The notes under the pieces: model-generated
The model's database searches: none
Told to the model about the DNA's origin: nothing
The model's input: only the letters and a program-made list of their open reading frames with translations
Part shown: positions 33,561 through 40,094 of the stretch, in pieces
Layout: the number at the start of each line of letters is the position of its first letter
How positions within the stretch are numbered: position 1 is the stretch's first letter
Assembly (NCBI GenBank): GCA_900553355.1
Contig: USDK01000025.1
Coordinates: 1-40,094 of the forward strand
DNA: 40,094 nt
Direction: 5' to 3'
Source of the DNA: an uncultured Lachnospiraceae bacterium
GTDB taxonomy: Bacteria; Bacillota; Clostridia; Lachnospirales; Lachnospiraceae
Made by a program: the position numbers and the translations under genes

Positions 33561-33597
33561 ATGGGACATGTACTCCCTGCAGAAGTGCACGTCCCAT
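33561..33597. repeat. GGGACGT hairpin repeat, copy 2
   Basis: ATGGGACATG (33561-33570) pairs with CACGTCCCAT (33588-33597) over 10 positions with one mismatch; the loop is 17 nt. The sequence follows copy 1 (4687-4721) through stem and loop: GTAC, a C-rich stretch, TGCA, GAAGTG or AAAGTG, then ACGTCCC. Both copies sit in short intergenic gaps. Together they point to a dispersed hairpin family. Confidence 0.65.
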
Positions 33598-33605
33598 TAT
33601 GAAGA

Positions 33606-34295
33606 TCAGGATCTCCTCAAATGTAGATTTCCATCCTTCAGGCGATAATACTTTTCGCTCGTTTCAGCAAGTTTCTGGTCATGGGTAACAAGGATGATGG
33701 TCTTGTTCTGATCCTGATGCAGACGTTCAAAAATATTTCCGATCGTTTCCCGGCTGACCTCATCCAGGTTTCCGGTAGGCTCATCGGCAAGCAGGACTTC
33801 CGGATCATTTTGAAGAGCCCTTGCTATGGCGATCCTCTGTCGTTCACCGCCGGATAACTCTCCGGGATATTTCTTCAGTAGTATCGGGGCTATTCCCAGG
33901 TATTCCGCCAGCTCAAAGGAGCGGTTCCTGACCATTACACTATCTTTTTTATCCAGAAGTCCCGGCAGCATCATATTTTCCAACGCGGTCAGATTCTCTA
34001 ACAGGAAATAATCCTGGAAGACAAAGCCGATCCTTCGTCTTCGGATGTCTGCCTTCTCTTCCTTTAGGAGGTCTGATACAGATACTCCATCCAGATATAA
34101 TTCTCCATCAGTCGGTGATTCTGCCAAACCTATGATCTTTAAAAAAGTCGTTTTCCCACATCCTGAAGTTCCGGTTATGGCAAGATATTCTCCCTGCTTT
34201 ATTGTCAGGCTGATTCCTCTCAGAACATCTGGCATTTTCACCCCACAACTTCTGTCCCTATAATTTTTCCAGACTTCTTCTAACTGGATCTCCAC
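33606..34295 (-). CDS. ABC transporter ATP-binding protein (MacB/LolD-like)
   Basis: 229 residues. Walker A is GTSGCGKTT (about 42-50), the Q-loop FVFQDYFLLENLTALENMMLPG, signature LSGGERQRIAIARAL, Walker B VLLADEPTGNLD, and the H-loop LVTHDQ. The group drives FtsX-like permeases that move lipids, peptides or antibiotics, often for export or cell-envelope sensing. It is encoded after the large permease with a 16-nt overlap. The start is likely the ATG at 34295. No periplasmic or membrane-fusion partner is present. Confidence 0.9.
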   Translation of the reverse strand: MEIQLEEVWKNYRDRSCGVKMPDVLRGISLTIKQGEYLAITGTSGCGKTTFLKIIGLAESPTDGELYLDGVSVSDLLKEEKADIRRRRIGFVFQDYFLLENLTALENMMLPGLLDKKDSVMVRNRSFELAEYLGIAPILLKKYPGELSGGERQRIAIARALQNDPEVLLADEPTGNLDEVSRETIGNIFERLHQDQNKTIILVTHDQKLAETSEKYYRLKDGNLHLRRS

Positions 34296-36784
34296 GCGTT
34301 ATCCCTCCTTTTCCACAGCATTCCGGCAGCCACTTGTACGCCCAGATACATTCCCCAGATGAGTAACAGCCAGAAACAAAACCGGCTGATTTCAGCCAGC
34401 TGCATCCACCGTAAATAAATAACTATCCCGGCCACTGGAACGGAGAAAATGAATGCCTGCCAAAGCGGCATCAGAAGACCTTTCTCTATCTCTCTTCTTC
34501 GCAGCATATTTATCTGCTCTTTGCGCGCACCCAAAAGTTCCAGCAGGCGATACCTTTTTCTACGCTCCGGCTTTCCTGCTTCCTGCCAGACGGCCTGAAC
34601 AAGACCAATGCTCATCAAAAGCAGATCCGTTTCCAGAAAAACAGCTATTCCTTTCAGAGCCCTTTCCGAGCATATGTCACTGGCTTTCTCCCTTTTACTG
34701 TAATAAGGCTGGATCAATCTTGACCAGGAAGAATCTTCCTGGTGTCTGGATGCAAAGCTCTCAAGTCTCTGTTCTATCTCATCTTCTGCTCCTTTCTCCG
34801 CACAAAGCAACATTAACTCTGAGGGTCCTTCTTCCTGCCTCAGACTGGCAAAATATCTGTTGGAAAAAACAACAAGATTTTCCTGCATACCGCCTTGGAA
34901 TACACCAGTCAAAATCTTCCGTTCTTCACTTTTTACTTTCCTTGGCGGATATTCCTGATCACGGAAATAAAAGTCGTAATATCTAAGCGGCTGTCCAATC
35001 CTGAGATGAGGATTCTCCCGATCCATATACCAGTCCAGCGGATGGGCTTTTTCTGACAGGTCCTGCTGATATACGATATGAATTTCTTCCCCATTCAGTT
35101 TCAGATCTTTCGGGGTGATTCCCACTTCTTTACAAAGTTTCCGATAGGTATCTTCAGATATTCCAATATGCTGGCCCTGCGGCCAGATAACTGTCATATA
35201 ATAATTATTGGCCACATCTATCCAGCTGGTAGCATCTCCCTGTACGGTAGTGACTCTCGTCATAGGTACTTCAATCACTCTTGCAAGTCCATCTTCTTCC
35301 AGTTGTCGGAACAATTCCTGGTCATCTTTTCTCGCCATACAGACATAATCATACGGAAACATCGACTCCGGCCGGGGTGCCGAAAGGATTCCGGCCGCAC
35401 TTACTGAAAATACAGACAGAAATATAAAATGGAAGAAAAAGATAACAGATCGGATACCCAGGCTTCCAGAAAGCCCCATGCGAAATGGAATCTGATCCAT
35501 GATCTCAAAGAACCCCTGTATTTGCGTCTGCCTCTTCAGATATCTCCGCCAGGCCAGTGCAGATAACAGAAAAATAGCCGCGAGTGCGATTCCTGTAAGA
35601 AGAATGTATATATTTTCTGCATTCGTCCTCTGTCCATATCTGTAAAAGGAAATGATAATCCATACCAGAGCTGTCGCACCCAACACTGCCACGAGCCGTT
35701 TATTGGGATGAATTTTCTGTCTGACAGCGAAAGATGCCTGCAGGCTGGAAGACACGACAAAAGTCATACCCGTTGAGATCAGCAGAAAAAATCCCACAGA
35801 TGCAAGATATCCATAGACGGGTGCTGGAAATGAGAGCGGATAAGAGGAGCTTCTCTGCAGCATCCTGACGACTATGCTGTATAAAAGGGTGCCTGCCGCC
35901 AGTCCTCCTGCCAGGGATGCAAGAATCAATATCCCGTATTTTATTCCCTGAATCTGTCTTTGCAGACGCTCCCTTGCACCCAGAAGCCACAATGCCTGAC
36001 GCATTTCTTCTTCCTGCCGAAAACACGAATACATCGCCATGCTTTCAAAAAAGAGATAAAGAAGGACTACAATGGTCAGTGTCTGGGAAACGATCCCGTT
36101 TAATCCCTGAGACGGCAGCATATCCGTAGCTCCATAGAATTTCTGAAGCTGGAATTTCATCCCCAGCAATACGAGAAAAGCGGCATACAGCATTGTGTTT
36201 CCACCCCAAACCATCCATAATGATTTTTTCTGATGCCTCATTTCTCTCCACAGCAGGCAGAAAAGTTCCGGATCATATCTTCCCGGAAATAAAAGCCGAT
36301 TCTTTTGATCTTCCTTCTCCTTCTTTTCCCGGGCATTCTCCGTCTCCCATTTTCTGGTAAATTCTTCATATTCCTGGGCATATTTTTCCACCATGAATTC
36401 TATAAATATAGAGCAGGCCGCTATCAATGCTGCCGGGCACGGCATATATCCGCCAAAAGAAAACATAGTCCCGATATAAATAAACTCTGCGCCTCTTACA
36501 ATATTCCCAAGAAACCGGAAGTTTTTGCCTCTAAGCATCTGCACAGCTTTGACTCCTGCCATGATACCGGCTATCACAGGAAACAGAAAAAATATAGGAA
36601 AAGCATAGGCGCTGCTGGTTTTTTCTGCCATTTTTTCAAGTTGTTGCCCCTGGAGAACCGTATGATAAAATTCTGGAAGGGTATAGGATGTATCATCCAG
36701 CTCAAACCACGGAAAGCATAAGGCTGCCGTCGCCAGAAAAAGTAAAAAAATACAAATTCCTTTTAAAGCCAGCTTCTTCTTCAT
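34280..36784 (-). CDS. FtsX-family ABC transporter permease with N-terminal membrane extension
   Basis: 834 residues. The first 135 residues have about four membrane helices (starting KLALKGICIFLLFLATAALCF) and no family I can name. From about 200 there is an FtsX-like permease with helices and the LLGARERLQRQIQGIKYG motif near 290. A large extracytoplasmic part follows (about 480-700). Then comes a second helix set with the matching LLGARKEQINMLRRREIEKG near 770. The two LLGAR repeats are the typical FtsX family coupling segments. It partners with the overlapping ATPase downstream, and a HAAS-domain protein is encoded 12 nt upstream. Substrate is unknown; export of a peptide or lipid, or stress sensing, is inference. 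Confidence 0.85.
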   Translation of the reverse strand: MKKKLALKGICIFLLFLATAALCFPWFELDDTSYTLPEFYHTVLQGQQLEKMAEKTSSAYAFPIFFLFPVIAGIMAGVKAVQMLRGKNFRFLGNIVRGAEFIYIGTMFSFGGYMPCPAALIAACSIFIEFMVEKYAQEYEEFTRKWETENAREKKEKEDQKNRLLFPGRYDPELFCLLWREMRHQKKSLWMVWGGNTMLYAAFLVLLGMKFQLQKFYGATDMLPSQGLNGIVSQTLTIVVLLYLFFESMAMYSCFRQEEEMRQALWLLGARERLQRQIQGIKYGILILASLAGGLAAGTLLYSIVVRMLQRSSSYPLSFPAPVYGYLASVGFFLLISTGMTFVVSSSLQASFAVRQKIHPNKRLVAVLGATALVWIIISFYRYGQRTNAENIYILLTGIALAAIFLLSALAWRRYLKRQTQIQGFFEIMDQIPFRMGLSGSLGIRSVIFFFHFIFLSVFSVSAAGILSAPRPESMFPYDYVCMARKDDQELFRQLEEDGLARVIEVPMTRVTTVQGDATSWIDVANNYYMTVIWPQGQHIGISEDTYRKLCKEVGITPKDLKLNGEEIHIVYQQDLSEKAHPLDWYMDRENPHLRIGQPLRYYDFYFRDQEYPPRKVKSEERKILTGVFQGGMQENLVVFSNRYFASLRQEEGPSELMLLCAEKGAEDEIEQRLESFASRHQEDSSWSRLIQPYYSKREKASDICSERALKGIAVFLETDLLLMSIGLVQAVWQEAGKPERRKRYRLLELLGARKEQINMLRRREIEKGLLMPLWQAFIFSVPVAGIVIYLRWMQLAEISRFCFWLLLIWGMYLGVQVAAGMLWKRRDNAWRSS

Positions 36785-36796
36785 ACCTGTCCCTCC

Positions 36797-37612
36797 CTAA
36801 AAACATTCCTCCAGGGCTTTCTCTGTATTACTTTCCAGTGGGATGACCACCGGGCAGAATCCTTGAAGACCCACTACGATCACGGGATTCCCTTTAGGAA
36901 TCGCCCCTGTATCCGCATGAACCTTTTGTTTTTTTCCTTTGATCCAGGCCCTCCCTTTATAAGGAAGTATTTCGGTATGAGCCGTACCGATTTCCCATAA
37001 AAGAGCTTCCTCCTTACGGCACTGTGCCCTGGCAATCAGAAAACGCTCTGCCAGCTGCAGGAATCCCACAACTGTCATCATGATCAGCAATACCTGAAAA
37101 CTGACAGAAAGAATTGCAATCCCAAATGCCAGATGTACTCCGCTGTTTACTATCCCGGTGCCTGCGCCTCCCCAGTCATTCCCCCATACATACCAGAGAT
37201 CCTTCCCATTCCATTTTTCCACAGCCGACCAGAATAGCCCCCACAAAAGGAAGAATATTCCTACGGCAAGCCGAATCCTCTGATAAATGGGATCCTCGAT
37301 ATTTTCAGTATCATAAAAACTCAGCAGTACGCGAAGGCCTCCAATCACAATGGTACATCCCGTAAACCAGAGCGTCATCTTCCAGTCTACATTTGTACGG
37401 TAGATCTGATCCATTCCCCGTCCGGCTTCCTTAGGATCTCCCATCTGGCGGACAGCTTCTTTCTCTGCCTCCAGGGGCTGCATACCATTTTTGATCAATG
37501 CCTGGATACAGTCCTCCAGGTGTATTTCGTACTCTTTCTGAATCTCTGTCCGAAGTTCCGGGTCATGGATGCATTTGCCAAGTTTCTTTAAATAGGCTTC
37601 CTTTGTCATCAC
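36797..37612 (-). CDS. HAAS/DUF1700-type membrane protein
   Basis: 271 residues. The N-terminus (about 1-70, EAYLKKLGKCIHDPELRTEI and MQPLEAEKEAVRQMGDPKEAG) matches the HAAS or DUF1700 domain, common beside PadR regulators. About four membrane helices follow (near 78-98, 108-130, 150-185), and a C-terminal soluble tail with VVIPLESNTEKALEECF. In many Firmicutes PadR-HAAS pairs control envelope genes. A GTG at 37612 opens the frame and an ATG follows at once (37609); the latter has GGGGG 8 nt upstream and is a good alternative. It lies 2 nt after the padR stop and 12 nt before the permease. Confidence 0.8.
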   Translation of the reverse strand: MMTKEAYLKKLGKCIHDPELRTEIQKEYEIHLEDCIQALIKNGMQPLEAEKEAVRQMGDPKEAGRGMDQIYRTNVDWKMTLWFTGCTIVIGGLRVLLSFYDTENIEDPIYQRIRLAVGIFFLLWGLFWSAVEKWNGKDLWYVWGNDWGGAGTGIVNSGVHLAFGIAILSVSFQVLLIMMTVVGFLQLAERFLIARAQCRKEEALLWEIGTAHTEILPYKGRAWIKGKKQKVHADTGAIPKGNPVIVVGLQGFCPVVIPLESNTEKALEECF

Positions 37613-37613
37613 T

Positions 37614-37937
37614 TTAGCCCCCTATCAGATCATACACTGCTCCTGTATAAGTCTTCCATTCTTCAATCATCCGGGAAAGATGAAGTTTCCCTTTTTCTGT
37701 TATGTGATAATACTTCCTGAGTTTTCCATTGGCCTCCTCACTGTAAGTAGTCAGATATCCATTCTGCACCATAGTGTGGAGAATCGGATACAGAGTTCCA
37801 ACTTTCATCTCAAAAACATTTCTGGACCTTTTTGACAGCGTTTCAATCATTTCATATCCATACATATCCTTTTCTGACAACAACTTTAAAATCAGCATCG
37901 CACTATTGCCAGAGGCGTTTGCTTTACTTCCAGGCAT
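37614..37937 (-). CDS. PadR family transcriptional regulator
   Basis: 107 residues, the short PadR class. The winged helix reads MLILKLLSEKDMYGYEMIETLSKRS, then the typical GTLYPILHTMVQNGYL and RKYYHITEKGKLHL. The remaining C-terminal helix is the dimerisation arm. The ATG at 37937 follows AAAGGAGG. It is the first gene of the HAAS-permease-ATPase module and is transcribed from a near-consensus promoter that contains a long AT inverted repeat, a likely autoregulatory operator. Similar PadR proteins release DNA on binding a small molecule or antibiotic; the effector is unknown. Confidence 0.92.
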   Translation of the reverse strand: MPGSKANASGNSAMLILKLLSEKDMYGYEMIETLSKRSRNVFEMKVGTLYPILHTMVQNGYLTTYSEEANGKLRKYYHITEKGKLHLSRMIEEWKTYTGAVYDLIGG

Positions 37938-37971
37938 ATATCTTACCTCCTTTCAGAAATACATTTTTTAT

Positions 37972-38008
37972 CTATATATATTGTATATCGATATATATAG
38001 TGAGTCAA
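37972..38008 (-). promoter_or_regulatory. Promoter of the padR module with AT-rich inverted repeat
   Basis: On the minus strand TTGACT (38003-38008) and TACAAT (37980-37985) are 17 nt apart. A 29-nt inverted repeat with perfect 10-bp arms (37972-37981 and 37991-38000, CTATATATAT type) covers the -10 box and spacer. PadR proteins bind AT-rich inverted repeats, so this is a strong operator candidate. Confidence 0.8.
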
Positions 38009-38020
38009 GAAAAGTCAATA

Positions 38021-38056
38021 AAAAAAGAGAGAATATCCAATCATAGATATTCTCTC
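38021..38056 (-). terminator. Terminator after rpmF
   Basis: A perfect 11-bp stem (38027-38037 with 38046-38056, loop 8 nt) followed on the minus strand by a T-run (38021-38026). It lies 36 nt after the rpmF stop. It separates yceD-rpmF from the padR module. Confidence 0.88.
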
Positions 38057-38091
38057 ATTCATTACTGATTCCTCTGTCTCTGTTTTTATGA

Positions 38092-38271
38092 TTAGTCCTG
38101 AGGAATGATTTCTTTTTTGTTGTATGAGCCGCAAGCCTTGCAGACTCTGTGAGGCATCATAAGCTCGCCACACTTGCTGCATCTCACCAGATTCGGTGCG
38201 CTCATCTTCCAGTTTGCTCTTCTTTTGTCTCTTCTTGCTTTGGAAGATTTATTCTTTGGGCAGATTGACAT
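38092..38271 (-). CDS. rpmF: 50S ribosomal protein L32
   Basis: 59 residues, beginning MSICPKNKSSKARRDKRRANW and ending in NKKEIIPQD. Four cysteines (CSKCGELMMPHRVCKACG, residues 31, 34, 44, 47) form the usual zinc ribbon of the zinc-binding L32 type. L32 is a component of the large ribosomal subunit. The ATG at 38271 lies only 3 nt after the yceD stop, with the ribosome binding site inside the end of yceD, the classical yceD-rpmF pair. A strong terminator follows. The next gene in the usual order, plsX, is 4.6 kb away. Confidence 0.97.
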   Translation of the reverse strand: MSICPKNKSSKARRDKRRANWKMSAPNLVRCSKCGELMMPHRVCKACGSYNKKEIIPQD

Positions 38272-38274
38272 GGG

Positions 38275-38805
38275 TTACACCTCCTTAAAATTCTTAAAGA
38301 CATCACGGATAACTGACATTCTAGGGTCAAGGCCTGTATCTTCACAATCACAAGTGCCTTCATTCAAGTTTTGACCACATATGCTGCAAATGCCTTTACA
38401 GTCATCACTGCACAGAATTTTTGTCGGCCACCCTACTAATAACTCGTTGTGGACTAATTGTTCCACATCCAAGTTAGATCCGTCAATATAATTGGTTTCG
38501 TCTAATTCGTCTGACTGATCCACATGTTCCGGATCCACACTGATCTTCTTCTGAAAATCAAGAGGGATCTTAACTTCCACATCCTTCAGGCACCGGTCAC
38601 ACGGAATAACCGCTGTAACCTCACCCTTTCCCTTGATAGAAAGCTTCTTATCGCCTGCATACTCAATGCAGATCCAAAGCGGTGTCATCTCCTTAAGTGG
38701 AAATCTTCTGCCGCCGGACAAAAAATCTTTCATACTTACGGAAACGGATGTTTCAATCGGTTTGTGTTGTTCAGACAAAACGCTGGATAGGTCTAATATC
38801 ATCAT
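38275..38805 (-). CDS. yceD: YceD/DUF177 protein
   Basis: 176 residues of the DUF177 family. The core contains VIPCDRCLKDVEVKIPL and later ILCSDDCKGICSICGQNLNEGTCDCE, which together give several Cys-x2-Cys pairs that probably bind zinc. The family is found beside rpmF in most bacteria and is linked to rRNA processing or ribosome assembly; its plant relative acts in 23S rRNA accumulation. The ATG at 38805 follows AGGAG, with a second ATG just after. It lies 56 nt after the DUF2284 gene and 3 nt before rpmF. Confidence 0.9.
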   Translation of the reverse strand: MMILDLSSVLSEQHKPIETSVSVSMKDFLSGGRRFPLKEMTPLWICIEYAGDKKLSIKGKGEVTAVIPCDRCLKDVEVKIPLDFQKKISVDPEHVDQSDELDETNYIDGSNLDVEQLVHNELLVGWPTKILCSDDCKGICSICGQNLNEGTCDCEDTGLDPRMSVIRDVFKNFKEV

Positions 38806-38860
38806 ATATACTCCTATTCACACCTAGACTATTATATCATGTAAAAACTGTTTGTCAACC

Positions 38861-39397
38861 CTAAATATTGAAAAGCGCTGCTCCCACATAGGTAATCGTC
38901 AGATCACCGTTGTCATATTTTATACCTGCTTTTTTCGTCAGGTCATAGACCACGATACCGTAACCTTCGATGGAATGATGAACCTTCTCCGGAAATCTGC
39001 AGGGATTATCCGGATATGTACATGTTTCACAGGTATCACAGCTTTCATTACTCATCATCAGACAGTCAGGATAATATGGCCGGATCAGGGCTTCCACCCG
39101 TCTTGCCACCTGTTTAAAGTCCTGCATTCCCCTCTTCATACTCTTATAATCAAAGGGTCTTTTCAAAGGATACATTACGGTAAATACCATCATCGTATTA
39201 TACCTAAGGCAGCGCTCCTTACATTCCTTCACAGTTCCGATAGCCGGAGGGCACGCCCAGCTGGTTCCGTATCTCCGGCACCGGTTGGTTTCACACATAT
39301 CCCGGACTTCCTGAAGGTAGTCCACATCAGCCGGATCCACAAAGCCGTATTCATAGACACCCGCTTTTCGGATTTCATCATCCAAAAATTCCAGCAT
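38861..39397 (-). CDS. DUF2284 metal-binding protein
   Basis: 178 residues matching DUF2284 proteins. Cysteines cluster in CETNRCRRYGTSWACPPAIG (about 35-54) and again in SCDTCETCTYPDNPCRFPE (about 118-136), patterns suited to an iron-sulfur cluster or metal site. Function is not established for the family. The gene lies 11 nt after ackA on the same strand, and its start is preceded by a modest ribosome binding site. No membrane segment or export signal is seen. Confidence 0.85.
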   Translation of the reverse strand: MLEFLDDEIRKAGVYEYGFVDPADVDYLQEVRDMCETNRCRRYGTSWACPPAIGTVKECKERCLRYNTMMVFTVMYPLKRPFDYKSMKRGMQDFKQVARRVEALIRPYYPDCLMMSNESCDTCETCTYPDNPCRFPEKVHHSIEGYGIVVYDLTKKAGIKYDNGDLTITYVGAALFNI

Positions 39398-39408
39398 TCC
39401 TTACACCT

Positions 39409-40094
39409 CTATACCAAAGCTACTGTCTCACGTGCAATTGCAAGTTCTTCGTTGGTCGGAATAACAGCAACTTTCACCTTGGAATCTGCTGTGGAAATCA
39501 CAAAGTCTTCTCCACGTTTCTTATTTGCCTCTTTATCAAGAGTAATTCCCAGGTATCCCAGATGCTCAAGCACTTTTTCACGGACAATGCCTGCATTTTC
39601 ACCGATTCCTGCTGTAAACGCAATTGCATCCACACCATTCATCGCTGCCACATAGGAACCGATATATTTTGCAACACGGTAGCTGAACACTTCGATTGCT
39701 GCCTTCGCATACTGGTTTCCATTATCCATGGCCTCTTCCAGGTCACGGAAATCGCTGGAGAGATTCTTGGACAGGCCGTATACACCAGACTTCTTATTCA
39801 ATACATTCATAATGCCTGCAATGTCCAGATCCTCTTTCTTTGCGATGTATTCCATGATAGCCGGATCGATATCTCCGGAACGTGTTCCCATAACCAGACC
39901 TTCCAGAGGCGTCAGACCCATGGATGTATCTACACATTTTCCATTCAACACTGCGCTGATAGATGCGCCGTTTCCAAGATGTGCTACAATGATCTTGGAA
40001 TTTTCAAGATCCATGCCCAGGAATTTTGCTGCATGCTTGGATACGAAGCTGTGGCTTGTTCCGTGGAAACCGTAACGTCTTACTTTGTATTTCT
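39409..40094 (-). CDS. ackA: Acetate kinase, 3' part (runs off the right edge)
   Basis: About 228 residues are visible, ending ELAIARETVALV; the frame stays open to the window edge, so the 5' part (roughly 170 residues) lies outside. The first visible residues KYKVRRYGFHGTSHSFVSKHA are the conserved acetate kinase segment with a substrate-binding His and Arg. HLGNGASISAV and the GLVMGTRSGDIDP block follow, and FTAGIGENAGIVRE is the C-terminal nucleotide part. The enzyme makes ATP from acetyl phosphate in anaerobic energy metabolism. An ATG at 40014 is internal and not the start. The DUF2284 gene follows after 11 nt. Confidence 0.96.
   Translation of the reverse strand, partial: KYKVRRYGFHGTSHSFVSKHAAKFLGMDLENSKIIVAHLGNGASISAVLNGKCVDTSMGLTPLEGLVMGTRSGDIDPAIMEYIAKKEDLDIAGIMNVLNKKSGVYGLSKNLSSDFRDLEEAMDNGNQYAKAAIEVFSYRVAKYIGSYVAAMNGVDAIAFTAGIGENAGIVREKVLEHLGYLGITLDKEANKKRGEDFVISTADSKVKVAVIPTNEELAIARETVALV

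Noticed and set aside
38852..39655. 267-residue open frame on the plus strand
   Set aside because: It covers the opposite strand of the DUF2284 gene and ackA, both with clear family motifs.

Overview
The window looks like chromosome from a Gram-positive, spore-forming gut Clostridium relative, most likely Lachnospiraceae. Reasons: a low-GC sequence with strong GGAGG ribosome binding sites; the Firmicutes neighbourhoods rnc-smc-ftsY, yceD-rpmF...plsX-acpP, tepA-spoIIIE and alr-mazF; an ABC-F gene beside rex; and anaerobe enzymes (NfnAB, a Re-type citrate synthase, an iron-dependent alcohol dehydrogenase, acetate kinase). Genus is not resolved. Almost all genes lie on the minus strand; the ABC-F ATPase at 20293-22215 is the only clear plus-strand gene. 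I saw no rRNA, tRNA, CRISPR array or transposase.

1-2180 is an AT-rich accessory block downstream of rlmH: an overlapping DUF4160/small-acidic-protein pair, a pyridoxamine-oxidase-like pseudogene with an internal deletion, and a VanZ-like membrane protein. It is bracketed by two related sequences, each holding the 3' end of rlmH plus flank. The end of rlmH is the integration site of staphylococcal SCC elements, so this may be an SCC-like island or the scar of a tandem array that continues past the left edge. No recombinase is in view.

2183-4663 holds rlmH, a ZIP metal transporter, BioY and an unknown membrane protein, probably one transcription unit. 4728-8368 is redox metabolism: NfnAB and an iron alcohol dehydrogenase, each with a good promoter. 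8491-19423 is a long co-directional run, in transcription order nnrDE, alr, mazF-like toxin, CBS/CorC protein, yebC, unknown gene, metY, tepA, spoIIIE/ftsK and a zinc-ribbon/TPR protein. rex and the ABC-F gene are divergent around 20200.

22304-25591 is a compact 2-oxoglutarate branch: Re-citrate synthase, a GntR/FadR regulator and NADP isocitrate dehydrogenase, behind a strong promoter whose -10 and spacer lie inside a perfect 24-bp palindrome, a very likely operator. 25703-33486 is the housekeeping run plsX, acpP, rnc, smc, ftsY, with ilvA at its end. A four-gene PadR/HAAS/FtsX-permease/ABC-ATPase module (33606-37937) sits between plsX and its usual partners rpmF and yceD. The window ends in a DUF2284 protein and the 3' part of ackA.

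Points most worth attention: the duplicated rlmH ends, the GntR palindrome, the MazF-like gene without an antitoxin, a hairpin that hides the tepA ribosome binding site, and two related copies of a GGGACGT-type hairpin repeat.
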